Shown piece after piece: positions 19,636 to 29,002 of a stretch of 64,000 nt of DNA. Positions within the stretch are counted from its first letter, which is position 1. The number at the start of each line of letters is the position of its first letter. A program made the position numbers and the translations under genes. The stretch is from Desulfobacteraceae bacterium Eth-SRB2 (lineage in GTDB: Bacteria; Desulfobacterota; Desulfobacteria; Desulfobacterales; UBA11574). The notes beneath the pieces are model-generated. The model was not told the DNA's origin and did not search any database. It saw only the letters and a program-made list of their open reading frames with translations. The stretch spans positions 212,318-276,317 of the forward strand of contig RPGQ01000001.1 of NCBI GenBank assembly GCA_004193595.1, read 5' to 3'.

Positions 19636-20322
19636 TTAGTGCCCCAGCTTCAGCCCCCACCCCTCAAACATATACATAACTGAAAAACCATACCAGAGGG
19701 TATAGACAACATAAAACACCAGAGAAAAGATAACAATTCCAACCCGGTCTGATATTTTCTGAGGCTCGATTTTATAATAGTTGTAAGAACATTCCACCGC
19801 CTTTTTTACAACTTGAGACACTACTTTAGCTGCTTCGAACTCCTTTTGCTTTTTTAGGCCCTTGTCCATAGACTTGAGCGCTTTCCACCAGTTAAACAGT
19901 ACTTGCCTTTCATTGTATCCGTATTTGGAAGAGATTGTCTGACCGTCATTTATATACATGCTGTCTGCATCGGCGAGACAGTTTGAAAGAATCTTGCTCA
20001 AATCTCCCTCCACCTTCAAACCGGTCCCGGATACATTGACCCGTGCGCCGCCTTTCATAAACAGAGAGGCTGTCTGTTGTGCCCGGGCCTGGTCTGCCAT
20101 CTCTATGACCACCTGAACAGATTTTCCGGAAAACGTATCGGTTTCTTTTTTCACCGTTTGAATGTAATAGGCCGATCCTTTTGATATGGAGTTATACAGG
20201 TTGTCTAAATATTCCAAACCGTTTTGGCCCTTGAAGATCGGTGAAAATATTATTCCCAATATTACTGCAAACCCGATTAGTAATCCAAAACCGCCATAAA
20301 ATTCTTTCTTATGTTCGATCAT
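19636..20322 (-). CDS. Membrane-anchored protein paired with TSUP permease
   Basis: 228 residues. One membrane segment near the start (about 11-29) and one near the end (about 193-212) flank an extracytoplasmic region of about 160 residues that is rich in helix. I do not recognise the domain. Its start overlaps the permease stop by four bases (ATGA), so the two are coupled and probably work together, perhaps as permease plus accessory or binding subunit. It is the last gene of the receiver - TSUP - membrane protein operon. Confidence 0.75.
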   Translation of the reverse strand: MIEHKKEFYGGFGLLIGFAVILGIIFSPIFKGQNGLEYLDNLYNSISKGSAYYIQTVKKETDTFSGKSVQVVIEMADQARAQQTASLFMKGGARVNVSGTGLKVEGDLSKILSNCLADADSMYINDGQTISSKYGYNERQVLFNWWKALKSMDKGLKKQKEFEAAKVVSQVVKKAVECSYNYYKIEPQKISDRVGIVIFSLVFYVVYTLWYGFSVMYMFEGWGLKLGH

Positions 20323-21617
20323 GATTTAATCTCCTCACCTTTAAGCACCCGGATATTAATAAGGAACGTACCGATTACCCAGATCGCGAATCCGGAAATT
20401 ACGATGAAAAAGGCCCAGACACCAATGGACTCTAAGAAAGCGCCCGTGCCTTTTGATATTGTAATAATATCCATGGCGCCCAGCTTGGCCGGCAATGCAA
20501 AGATACGATTTAGAAAACCGGCCAGGACAGCCATGGCGTAGAAACCGCGGATCGTGATACCGGGAACGACCTTTGTGACAATTGCACCGACCTGAATACC
20601 CACCAGGGACCCCAGCAGCATACCCATGGCCAGGGTATAAAAAATAAACCCGTAAATCGCGTACTGGCTGATTGCGGCATAGCCGGCGGTAAATACAATC
20701 TGAAAAATGTCTGTTCCTACCGTGGTCATGGAGGAAACACCCAGGACATAGACAAATATCGGGAAGGTTAAAAAGCCGCCGCCAACGCCCATAATACCGG
20801 CCGCAAGTCCGACCAGCAAGCCGCTTAAGACCAGAAAGATCCATGAAATACTCCTTCCGGTGGGTGTGAGATCAAAATCAAATTTAACTTTGGGAGGAAT
20901 ATTGACGGCCTGGAGCTTTTTGGAAAGATTTGCCATTTCTACCCCTTCTACTTTTTCGCCATGGGCATCCTTTCCATGAAAGTCCCCGCGTTCAGCCTTT
21001 TTTGCCCTGAGAAAGTCGGTCATGGCGTAAGTACCAAGAAAACCCAGCATAAGGGAATAGACTGTTGTGATAAATGCGTCGCTGAGCACCGGATTGATCT
21101 CATAAAGCACGCGGTTGATGACACCGCCGAGGGTTGCGCCTAAAATAGCGCCGATCAGAAAGACCGCTGCAAGGCCAACGGACACATTCCCCAGCTTCCG
21201 ATGAATGACACTTCCCATGATGGCCTTTGCAAAAATATGAAACAGGTCTGTCCCCACGGCTAATATGCCTTTAACACCCGCGCTCATCAAAGCGGGCGCA
21301 ATTATGAAACCCCCGCCTGCACCGATGCAGCCGGTAATCAGTCCTGCGCCCAAGCCGATAAGGATCGAGACGATAAATATACCGGTGCTGTAAAAAGCAG
21401 GGCTGTAAGCTTTCTTGCCGCCCAATAAATTCGGCAGAGCCCCTTCGATCTGATCTGCAAACGCAATCCCTCCCAATATTACGGGAATGGTCAGCAAACC
21501 GAGTATTAAAAGCCGTTTTTTATCACTAAAAATAGTATTGGATACACCGATCTCCCACTGTGCATGGGCTTTTGCGCCCATCATCATAAATTGACCCCAG
21601 TGTCTAAAAAAATTCAC
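20319..21617 (-). CDS. TSUP family permease (TauE/SafE), long form
   Basis: 432 residues. An extra N-terminal stretch with a membrane segment (about 34-54) precedes two TSUP halves, each with the glycine-rich signature (GCIGAGGGFIIAP and GIMGVGGGFLTFP). A soluble loop of about 60 residues separates them. Long TSUP proteins of this kind are common in sulfate reducers and are candidates for sulfate or sulfite transport. It lies between a receiver gene and a small membrane protein in a sigma-54 operon. Substrate is inference. Confidence 0.88.
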   Translation of the reverse strand: MNFFRHWGQFMMMGAKAHAQWEIGVSNTIFSDKKRLLILGLLTIPVILGGIAFADQIEGALPNLLGGKKAYSPAFYSTGIFIVSILIGLGAGLITGCIGAGGGFIIAPALMSAGVKGILAVGTDLFHIFAKAIMGSVIHRKLGNVSVGLAAVFLIGAILGATLGGVINRVLYEINPVLSDAFITTVYSLMLGFLGTYAMTDFLRAKKAERGDFHGKDAHGEKVEGVEMANLSKKLQAVNIPPKVKFDFDLTPTGRSISWIFLVLSGLLVGLAAGIMGVGGGFLTFPIFVYVLGVSSMTTVGTDIFQIVFTAGYAAISQYAIYGFIFYTLAMGMLLGSLVGIQVGAIVTKVVPGITIRGFYAMAVLAGFLNRIFALPAKLGAMDIITISKGTGAFLESIGVWAFFIVISGFAIWVIGTFLINIRVLKGEEIKS

Positions 21618-21645
21618 TTCGATACCGATCCTTTCGTTTTTTTGA

Positions 21646-22068
21646 CTATCTTATTATTTCCTCAAGCTTTTTGATTTTCTCTCGCTGAATTGTTTTTTTC
21701 TTAAACGCGTCCTGGAGCTTGTAAAATAGCTCATCAATATCAGCAGGCTTCATAAGATAATCAAAAGCGCCCAGCTCCATCCCTTCTATGGCCACTTCTA
21801 CGCGGGCGTGGCCGGTCAGCATAATTACTTCCATCAAAGGATCTTTCTTTTTGATTTCTCTTAATGTCTGTATGCCGTCAATACCCGGCATCCTTACATC
21901 CAGAACCACCACATCAATCATTTTTCCTCCGATTATTTTCAGCGCATCCTCACCGTTTTTTGCCGTACTGATATTGAGTCCTCGTTTTGTCAGCCGCTTT
22001 ACCAGAGTTGCTAAAAATTCCAGTTCATCATCGACCAACAGGACATTGAAGTTATTCACCTCCATCAC
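21646..22068 (-). CDS. Receiver-only response regulator
   Basis: 140 residues, one receiver domain with D13-D14, phospho-acceptor D57 (VVLDVRMPG), LTGHA and the MKPAD lysine, and a charged helical end. It is the first gene of the TSUP operon. Two start codons are possible (GTG at 22068, ATG three bases on). No kinase gene is in this operon, so phosphate must come from one of the kinases encoded nearby or elsewhere. Confidence 0.9.
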   Translation of the reverse strand: MMEVNNFNVLLVDDELEFLATLVKRLTKRGLNISTAKNGEDALKIIGGKMIDVVVLDVRMPGIDGIQTLREIKKKDPLMEVIMLTGHARVEVAIEGMELGAFDYLMKPADIDELFYKLQDAFKKKTIQREKIKKLEEIIR

Positions 22069-22181
22069 CTCCCTGATTGAACAGCTTCCTGTATTTTTTT
22101 ATGAGTTCTTCAAAATCACAGGGTTTTGTAAAATAATGTATAAAATTGTGAAAAAACGGCCTAAGGATAAAGATAACTTAC

Positions 22182-22317
22182 AGCAATGAATGTGCCAAAA
22201 AATAAGCCATAAGCAATATTGGATAACTCTTTAAAAATATAGGGTTATTTTGGATATTGGTGTGTCGGGAAGTTTGCCGGAGAAAAATGTATGTCAGGAT
22301 TGTTTACACGTTGTAAA
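22182..22317 (-). promoter_or_regulatory. Sigma-54 promoter and upstream palindrome of the receiver-TSUP operon
   Basis: Minus strand 22197-22182 reads TGGCACATTCATTGCT, the closest match to sigma-54 consensus in the window. The palindrome TTTACAACGTGTAAA is at 22303-22317, 105 bp upstream, with CAATCCTGACA after it. Confidence 0.88.
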
Positions 22318-22357
22318 GAAATAAAATTACGGAGTAACAACTCAATAAATTATGGAG

Positions 22358-22557
22358 CCAACTGGTGATAAAATGTAACCTGTCTGGCTGTTTGAGCAGG
22401 TTAGTGAGCCTTAAGAAAAAACAGCGAATAAGATCATTCATCTTTTAAATATATGATGCTGCGTTTAACCAGTTATTATTAAAGGATCTGCTACTGTTTT
22501 TTCTTTAGGCTCACTTAAATGCGAGTTCCAGACAGGTTACATTTTATTATCAGTTGG
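22358..22557. mobile_element. 200-bp inverted-repeat (MITE-like) element
   Basis: Outer 30-bp arms (22358-22387 and 22528-22557) match at 28 of 30 positions as inverted repeats, starting CCAACTG and containing AAAATGTAACCTGTCTGG. A second inner pair (TGAGCCTTAAGAAAAAACAG and its near complement) extends the stem. No open frame. Such structure suits a non-autonomous transposable element or a long RNA hairpin. Confidence 0.8.
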
Positions 22558-22702
22558 CGGGTCAATATGATTATTTTATACACCAGAAGTTACAATATGA
22601 AATGCTGACGGATTGGTATTTATGAAGAAATGGTACCGGGGCACATATCTATTTTATTGTCTAACTCTGAAAATCCCAAACCAAATTTTTTCATTTCGAG
22701 AA

Positions 22703-22748
22703 CACGAAAACACGAAAAAAATAATAAACATAATTTCGTGTTTTCGTG
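22703..22748. repeat. 15-bp perfect inverted repeat
   Basis: CACGAAAACACGAAA at 22703-22717 pairs with 22734-22748. It is downstream of the last gene of the seven-gene operon and could end its transcript, though no T-run follows. Confidence 0.7.
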
Positions 22749-22823
22749 ATGGGTATTCGTTTCTTTCCACAAAAAGCACAACACTTACGAATCAGTGGCG
22801 AATTCCGGCCAAAAACAAAAGTC

Positions 22824-23270
22824 TCAAGAAAAAATACCACCGCTTTTTCTTACCAGAAGTTTGGCTTCGGCTTTTCTGATCCGTTCTTGCTGCTCGTCTT
22901 TTCTCTTCCTGGCCCCTTCCAACTTCAACAAAAGATCATCAAAATCCGCCGGCTTCATGAGATAATCAAAAGCGCCTAATTTCATACCTTCAACAGCGGT
23001 TTCCGTACTCCCGTGTCCGGTAAGCATGATGACTTCGACCAGAGGGAATTGCTTCTTTATTTCTCTTAAGGTTTCGATACCATCCATACCGGGCATCTTG
23101 ATATCCAGAATGACCACATCAATGTCGGCTTTTTCCAATGTGTCAAGCGCTTCCTGCCCGCTGTAAGCAACGGTAATTTTTTCCCCTACCTCCGTCAACC
23201 TTAAGGAAAGCATTTCAATAAAATCTTTCTCATCATCCACTAAAAGCACCTTGGTTGGTATCTTGATCAT
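22824..23270 (-). CDS. Receiver-only response regulator
   Basis: 148 residues: one receiver domain with D12-D13, phospho-acceptor D56 (VILDIKMPG), LTGHG and the MKPAD lysine, and a basic helical tail (RIRKAEAKLLVRK). It is the last gene of the seven-gene operon that starts at 29404. Its close similarity to the other receivers suggests local duplication. It has no output domain. Confidence 0.9.
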   Translation of the reverse strand: MIKIPTKVLLVDDEKDFIEMLSLRLTEVGEKITVAYSGQEALDTLEKADIDVVILDIKMPGMDGIETLREIKKQFPLVEVIMLTGHGSTETAVEGMKLGAFDYLMKPADFDDLLLKLEGARKRKDEQQERIRKAEAKLLVRKSGGIFS

Positions 23271-23292
23271 GTCTTTTTTCTCCTTTATAAGC

Positions 23293-24495
23293 TTATTGGG
23301 TTGAACCTTTCTGTTTTGCTATATTGTCCAAAAACGGGATACGTTCATCCTGGTCCAGATCCTCTTTTATCTCACAATATCTCGGCAGTCTGATGCAAAA
23401 ACGAGTCCCGTGACCTAAGCGGCTTTTCACCTCTATGGTTCCGCACAGCTTTTCAACAATGCCGCGCGTAACAAACAGCCCCAAACCCGTTCCCTTACCC
23501 GGAGGTTTAGTGCTGAAAAACGGTTCGAATATTTTATCCAGGTTTTCTGTGGGTATGCCCTGCCCGTTGTCCTGAACGGTGAGGTTTATTTCTCCGTTCA
23601 ACGCTTCAATCATGATGGTGATTTTGCCTCCGGATCCGGTGGCATGAATGGCATTGGTTAAAAGGTTAATCAATACCTGCCGTAACTGGTAGGGATCACT
23701 CCAGATCGTTCCTATGTCAGGTTCTATTTCCTGAACAATTTCAATATCCTTGTTGGTTGCTTCCCTGTGTACCAGTTGTGCGGCTTCATTGGCCATATCC
23801 CTAAAATTAATTTCAACAAGGACGGAATCATCCTTTTTGGCAAACCCCAAAAGCTGATGGGTAATTCTCTTGGCCCTGTCCACACCCGTTTCTATTTTAT
23901 TCAGTGCCATTTCAAAGTCCTGCTTGCGGGGCATTTGGGCCATTTCTGCTCTGTTTATAATCAGCTTCAGCCAGCCCGCCGATTCATTGATAATGGCCAA
24001 TGGATTATTAATTTCATGGGCCACACCGGCGGCCAGAGTTCCCAGGGAAGCCAATTTTTCAGTGGTTGCCATTTGCTGTCTCATCTTCTTCCTGAATTCG
24101 GCTTCCCGGAGCTTTTCTTCTTCCCGCACGACCTTATCATAGGCCTGTTTGATCTTACTCAACAGATGTTCGAATTCTACGGGTTTGCTGAGATAATCAA
24201 AAGCGCCCCTTTTAATTCCATCAACACCATCCTGAGTTGCTGCATGACCGGTTAGAAAGATAATTTCCGTCCCGGGATGCTTTTTTTTGATATGGCGAAG
24301 GACCTCGATTCCGTCCATACCGGGCATTTTAACGTCCAGCACTACAACGTCCATCTCTTTTTTCTCAAGAATGGAAAGCGCTTTTTCTCCGTTTTCGGCC
24401 TGCTCGGGAGGAATCCCCTTTTTTGCCAGGCGTTTGGCGAGAGTCTGTCGAAAATTATCTTCGTCATCAACAAGAAGAAGGCGTATATTTTTCAT
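23293..24495 (-). CDS. Receiver-histidine kinase hybrid, soluble
   Basis: 400 residues. An N-terminal receiver (phospho-acceptor D54, VVLDVKMPG) is joined by a coiled helix (about 118-148) to a HisKA domain with H160 in AGVAHEINNP. The ATPase domain has LINLLTNAIHA, DNGQGIP, FEPFFSTK and GTGLGLF. There are no membrane segments. The kinase is therefore switched by phosphorylation of its own receiver rather than by an external ligand, and may pass phosphate to the receiver genes beside it. It follows the DASS permease in the operon. Confidence 0.92.
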   Translation of the reverse strand: MKNIRLLLVDDEDNFRQTLAKRLAKKGIPPEQAENGEKALSILEKKEMDVVVLDVKMPGMDGIEVLRHIKKKHPGTEIIFLTGHAATQDGVDGIKRGAFDYLSKPVEFEHLLSKIKQAYDKVVREEEKLREAEFRKKMRQQMATTEKLASLGTLAAGVAHEINNPLAIINESAGWLKLIINRAEMAQMPRKQDFEMALNKIETGVDRAKRITHQLLGFAKKDDSVLVEINFRDMANEAAQLVHREATNKDIEIVQEIEPDIGTIWSDPYQLRQVLINLLTNAIHATGSGGKITIMIEALNGEINLTVQDNGQGIPTENLDKIFEPFFSTKPPGKGTGLGLFVTRGIVEKLCGTIEVKSRLGHGTRFCIRLPRYCEIKEDLDQDERIPFLDNIAKQKGSTQ

Positions 24496-24581
24496 GTGTG
24501 TTTTTTGGTTAAAAATTAAAATCTTAACATATTATATGTTAGCTTTCTAAAAAAATCAACGTTAGGAACGCTTTCATTCCA

Positions 24582-26162
24582 TTAAACCAGCCCCAATATT
24601 TTCCACCATGTGGATGCCACTACCACTAAAACAAACAACAAAATCGGTGTGGCAACAAGTCCCACTTTAGTGAGATCCGCAGCCTTAAAATATCGATAGC
24701 TGTATGAAATGGCATTGGGTGGACAACCGATCACCAAAAGCATGGCAAATGAAGTGGCCATTCCAAGACACAGCGCGATAACCGTGGGATCGACGCCCTC
24801 CAGCCTGGCCATTGGAATCACAATGGGCAAAATCAGGGCTGCGGCAGCCACGTTGGCCATGGCATTGGTAACCAGAGCCCCGAAAATGGCTACGCCGGCA
24901 AACAGCAACAACCAGCCCCCGCCTTGAACCAGAGGGAAAAACAGGTAGGCAAAATAAGAGGCCGCTCCCGAGTAGCCCATGGCCAGACCCAGGGAAATAC
25001 CGCCGCCAAAAATAAAGAGGGCGGTTCCCCATTCCAGATTATCATTAATATGTTCCCATTTCAAAATGCCGAAAAGGACCAGGAAGGTAACACCCAGCAT
25101 TCCGGTAACCGAATAGTGAATCCCATGGAATCCCTTGGTTAACCAAAAAGCAAATGTCAGCCCGATGATAATGAGCGTCTTTTTTTCCAGGGCGGTCCAG
25201 GGACCGATTTCCTCATCAAATACAGGCAGTTTGTACTTGGGATTGGGACGAAACACCAGATAAACGATGGAAACTGCTATAGGTACGCAAATAATAGCCG
25301 CCGGCATGGCATACTTTATCCATTCGAAAAAGCTAATCTCAAGTCCCGTAAATTCCTTGAGAAAAGCGGCCGCCACCATACAGCGTCCCCCGCCGATCAG
25401 CGATCCCATGCCGCCGCAGGAACAACCAAAGGGGAGAGACAGCATCATAAATTTGGCCGTTTTTGTGTGCGGTTCAATGCCGGCAGCCTTCATCAACGGA
25501 AGCATGGTTATAATGCCAATGGCACATGCCGCGGCATCATGCATAAAAGAGGAAGATATGCCTAAACTGATGGCAATAATAAAAGTGAACTTGGTCACAC
25601 TGGTTCCTGCTTTTTTGACGATAAAATGCCCGAGCCGTTTTGTAATCCCGGCTTTATCCAGGGAGATGGCAAAGATTAAACAGCACATGATAAAAACCAC
25701 CACCGGATGCATATACGGGGCCCAGGCCCCTTTGACATCGGTGATTCCCATGATCACCAAAAACACGCCGATACAAATGGCGGTAATTTCCAGGGGGATG
25801 GGTTCGGCCACAAAGAGAAAAATAAGCACCACCAGCACTGCCAGAAACCGTTTTCCTCTGGGCGAAAGACCGTCGATATAATCCACCTCAACCCCTTCTG
25901 TGTTTAGCTTCGCAGCCGTATCCTTTAAAAACTGAGCCGTACATTCAGGGCTTTTGGGATGTATGGCTTCCACGATATATTCTTTGGCCTTTTCCTTTTC
26001 AGCGGGAACCAGGGTAAAGTGCTGGCCTACGTCCTGCAACACTAATCGCCCCTGATCACCGGTGATCTTAAATTTGGTTCCTTCAGGTCTGGGCAATAAA
26101 AAAACAATAATCCCGAGTGCCAGTGCTAAACCGAGTTGGAACTGTTTGCTTTTGAAAAACAT
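24582..26162 (-). CDS. DASS/SLC13 family anion permease
   Basis: 526 residues from the ATG at 26162, chosen because AAAGGAG lies six bases before it; an in-frame GTG at 26177 overlaps the previous stop and is less likely. One N-terminal membrane segment and a soluble stretch (about residues 28-95) precede about 11 more segments. SLC13 features include VIGCPPNAISYSY and the repeated helix-break regions. It is embedded in a kinase/receiver operon like the permease at 8274, to which it is only distantly similar. Sulfate or carboxylate uptake is inferred. Confidence 0.87.
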   Translation of the reverse strand: MFFKSKQFQLGLALALGIIVFLLPRPEGTKFKITGDQGRLVLQDVGQHFTLVPAEKEKAKEYIVEAIHPKSPECTAQFLKDTAAKLNTEGVEVDYIDGLSPRGKRFLAVLVVLIFLFVAEPIPLEITAICIGVFLVIMGITDVKGAWAPYMHPVVVFIMCCLIFAISLDKAGITKRLGHFIVKKAGTSVTKFTFIIAISLGISSSFMHDAAACAIGIITMLPLMKAAGIEPHTKTAKFMMLSLPFGCSCGGMGSLIGGGRCMVAAAFLKEFTGLEISFFEWIKYAMPAAIICVPIAVSIVYLVFRPNPKYKLPVFDEEIGPWTALEKKTLIIIGLTFAFWLTKGFHGIHYSVTGMLGVTFLVLFGILKWEHINDNLEWGTALFIFGGGISLGLAMGYSGAASYFAYLFFPLVQGGGWLLLFAGVAIFGALVTNAMANVAAAALILPIVIPMARLEGVDPTVIALCLGMATSFAMLLVIGCPPNAISYSYRYFKAADLTKVGLVATPILLFVLVVVASTWWKILGLV

Positions 26163-26173
26163 TTTTTCTCCTT

Positions 26174-26575
26174 TCACATGTGTTTGGGTTGCTGATATGC
26201 CTCCCTGATTTTTTCCAGAAGTTCTTCAAGATCACAGGGTTTGGTAAGATAATCAAAAGCTCCGAATTTAATGCCGTCTTTGGCCGCGGCTTCGGATCCA
26301 TGACCGGTAAGCATAATCACGGCAAGATCCGGATCCATTTTCTTGAAAATTTTTAAAATTTCAATTCCATCCATATCTTCCATTTTCAGATCCAGAACGG
26401 CCACGTCAAAATCCGCCTTTCTTATGGCCCGTAAAGCTTCAGTCCCGCTGTAAGCCTCGGTTACATCAATGCCGCGTTTAGACATCCGTTTGGCAATGAT
26501 GTTCGCAAAACCTTTCTCATCATCCACAAGGAGAAGCTTTATTTGATCGGCCTTTTTTTTCTCATTTTCCGACAT
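26174..26575 (-). CDS. Receiver-only response regulator
   Basis: 133 residues with an eight-residue charged N-terminal extension. Receiver domain with D18-D19, phospho-acceptor D62 (AVLDLKMED, where the usual proline-glycine is replaced), LTGHG and the TKPCD lysine. No output domain. It is the fourth gene of the seven-gene operon, between another receiver and the DASS permease. Confidence 0.9.
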   Translation of the reverse strand: MSENEKKKADQIKLLLVDDEKGFANIIAKRMSKRGIDVTEAYSGTEALRAIRKADFDVAVLDLKMEDMDGIEILKIFKKMDPDLAVIMLTGHGSEAAAKDGIKFGAFDYLTKPCDLEELLEKIREAYQQPKHM

Positions 26576-26673
26576 AATATTTTACCTGAACCGGACAAGA
26601 CAAAAGTCTATCCGAGCGATCAAAATGGATTCCAACGATCACCTGTTCGTGGAAGTCGTTTCGTTTCGCGTGC

Positions 26674-27105
26674 CTAAACCATGGTGCCGGTAATCTTTTT
26701 CATGCGTGCTTCTATGATTTTATTTTCATGCTGCCTTTTTTTAGCCGCTGCCTCCGATACCTTGGAAATAAGGTTGTCGATATCGCAGGGTTTCATCAGG
26801 TAATCAAAGGCGCCCAACTTCATACCCTCAATGGCAGATTCCACCGTGGCATGGCCGGTGAGCATGATCACCTCGACCAGAGGATATCTCTTTCTTATTT
26901 CCTGGAGGGTTTCAATTCCATCCATTCCCGGCATCTTGACATCGAGTATAACCACTTCGATTTTGTCGTCTTCTTTTAGCCGTTTCAGAGCTTCATTTCC
27001 GTTAAACGCCGGCGTAATACCGAGGTCTCTTTTGATTAAACGCTTGGTCATGGTCTCCACAAATGGAGTTTCATCATCTACTAAAAGTACTTTTGCAATA
27101 GCCAT
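26674..27105 (-). CDS. Receiver-only response regulator
   Basis: 143 residues. Receiver domain with D10-D11, phospho-acceptor D55 (VILDVKMPG), LTGHA and the MKPCD lysine, and a tail KIIEARMKKI similar to those of the receivers at 6073 and 10325. It follows the sensor kinase at 27230-28939 and is its most likely direct partner. Confidence 0.9.
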   Translation of the reverse strand: MAIAKVLLVDDETPFVETMTKRLIKRDLGITPAFNGNEALKRLKEDDKIEVVILDVKMPGMDGIETLQEIRKRYPLVEVIMLTGHATVESAIEGMKLGAFDYLMKPCDIDNLISKVSEAAAKKRQHENKIIEARMKKITGTMV

Positions 27106-27229
27106 ATTATGTTCTCCTTTATCTAATCCGGTTGTTCGTTCTAAATTTGTTTTAGGTTCCCGCCTGCTGGGGAATAGCGAATTTACCGGTTCTTCCCCTC
27201 ACCAAGATTGAGAAGTTATTCGCTTTAAA

Positions 27230-28939
27230 TCAAGCCATTGACGATTCCTCTAATAAATCTTTTGGAATGGGGATGCGGATACTGAATGTGGTTCCCTCGT
27301 TGACAACGCTTTGCACATGGATCTCCCCCCCCATTTTTTTGATAATGCCATAACAGATAGACAGCCCTAATCCGGTCCCTTTGCCCACGGGTTTGGTGGT
27401 AAAAAAGGGATCGAATATTCTGGCAAGATTATTCCGGTGTATGCCCGGGCCATTATCCGCAAAATCCACCACAATGGCGCCACCATCCACCCGGCTGGTT
27501 ATGTCTATGACGCCGCCCCCTTTACTGTCCATGGCGTCAACCGCATTATTGATAAGATTCAAAAAGACTTGCTGAATTTCCGTCTGAGAGGCCGGGATGA
27601 AAGGTATGTTTTCTTCAAGATTTGTATTGATGGTAATTTTACTATACTTGGCACTCTGTTCAGCAAGCCCGATTGCATCCTTGATCAGGTCGTTCATCAG
27701 GACAACCTGAATCCTTGAATCTGTTTTTCTGGCGAAACTGAGCAGCTTATGGGTAATTTCCTTGCACCGTTTTCCCTGGGTGTTGATCTGCTTTAACGCT
27801 CTTTGGAATTCTTCCAAATTTTCTTTAACTTCTTCATCTTCCAGCAAATCTTCCATCCAGCCGGCTTCTTCAACCATAATGGCAACCGGGTTATTGATTT
27901 CATGGGCGATACCGGCCGCCAGTTCACCGACGGTTGCCAGTTTTCCGGTTTCAATCACCTGCAGGTTCATCATATCCTTTTCACGATCTGCTTGTGCAAT
28001 ATGGATCACCATTCTTCGGGATAATAAAACCGCCATGGTGATAATCCCTAAGCCGCCTAAAAGAAAAATTAAAGCAGCAATCTTTTTGGCGCGGTAAAGG
28101 TCTGAATATGCATCTGATTTATTTTGCTGACAGACGAGCATCCAGTCGCCGCTTTTGAGAAAAGCCGACGTGTAGATATTTTTCTTTCCAAAATCATCCA
28201 CCGCCTCAACGATATAAATTTTGTCTATGGCCCTCTTTCCGTTTTGTAATAAACTCATATAGTTGCTTTTACTGGGTATAATATCAAGACATGGTTTGGT
28301 TTGGCATTTTCCTCCTCTATTCACGATAAAGGCAAATCCGGTCTTGCCGATACGAACATTTTCCACCAGATTGTTAAAGGCCATAAAATCGATGGTTGCT
28401 CTAAATACCCAGTGTTCTCCATGAAAGCTTTTTCTCACCGTAACGATAAAGTGAGGAAGCCCCCGCAGGCCCAGGAAAACGTCACTGATAAAATATTGGC
28501 TTTTGATGGCCTGCTTAAACCATTCAGCTTCCGAGTACTGGGCTTTTCCCAATTTAAAGGGACCGGCATATGCAATTTGAAGCCCTTTGGCATTGACCAT
28601 CCCAAGATCTACAAATACAGGATCAAGTTCCTGCTGCAGGGTTGCCAGTTGTTGTTCCAGGTAAGATTCTTTACGCAGATTTTCAAATTCGGAATTTTGT
28701 ACCAGAAAACGAATCTCGCCCAGTTTCTCATTTAAAAAAGAGTCAATATTCTGTTTATGCTTTTGCACCAGTTCTTCTAAATGGGCCGCAACTTTTTCAT
28801 GATAAGAAATGTGAAACTGGTAAAGAATTGCGCCGCTGACCAGGATCATGGGGGTAAACGATACAATGATAACAGTCAGAATCATTCTTCTTGTCAATGA
28901 GTTATAGTATGGGTCCTTTTTATGGCTACCCGATGTCAT
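27230..28939 (-). CDS. Membrane sensor histidine kinase with Cache-type sensor
   Basis: 569 residues: a membrane segment (about 17-39), a Cache-like periplasmic sensor (to about 280), a second membrane segment (about 285-307), HisKA with H346 in [10 protein letters not shown], and an ATPase domain with [26 protein letters not shown] and GTGLGLS. The sensor keeps the RGLPHFIVTV and GKTGFAFIVN elements also found in the kinases at 6536 and 11000, so all three probably sense related ligands. It is the second gene of the seven-gene operon. Confidence 0.92.
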   Translation of the reverse strand: MTSGSHKKDPYYNSLTRRMILTVIIVSFTPMILVSGAILYQFHISYHEKVAAHLEELVQKHKQNIDSFLNEKLGEIRFLVQNSEFENLRKESYLEQQLATLQQELDPVFVDLGMVNAKGLQIAYAGPFKLGKAQYSEAEWFKQAIKSQYFISDVFLGLRGLPHFIVTVRKSFHGEHWVFRATIDFMAFNNLVENVRIGKTGFAFIVNRGGKCQTKPCLDIIPSKSNYMSLLQNGKRAIDKIYIVEAVDDFGKKNIYTSAFLKSGDWMLVCQQNKSDAYSDLYRAKKIAALIFLLGGLGIITMAVLLSRRMVIHIAQADREKDMMNLQVIETGKLATVGELAAGIAHEINNPVAIMVEEAGWMEDLLEDEEVKENLEEFQRALKQINTQGKRCKEITHKLLSFARKTDSRIQVVLMNDLIKDAIGLAEQSAKYSKITINTNLEENIPFIPASQTEIQQVFLNLINNAVDAMDSKGGGVIDITSRVDGGAIVVDFADNGPGIHRNNLARIFDPFFTTKPVGKGTGLGLSICYGIIKKMGGEIHVQSVVNEGTTFSIRIPIPKDLLEESSMA

Positions 28940-29002
28940 GTCAAAATTCCTCTATAGGCAATTCATTTAAAAAACCTTTGCCTTGATCTTGAACAAAAAT
29001 CC

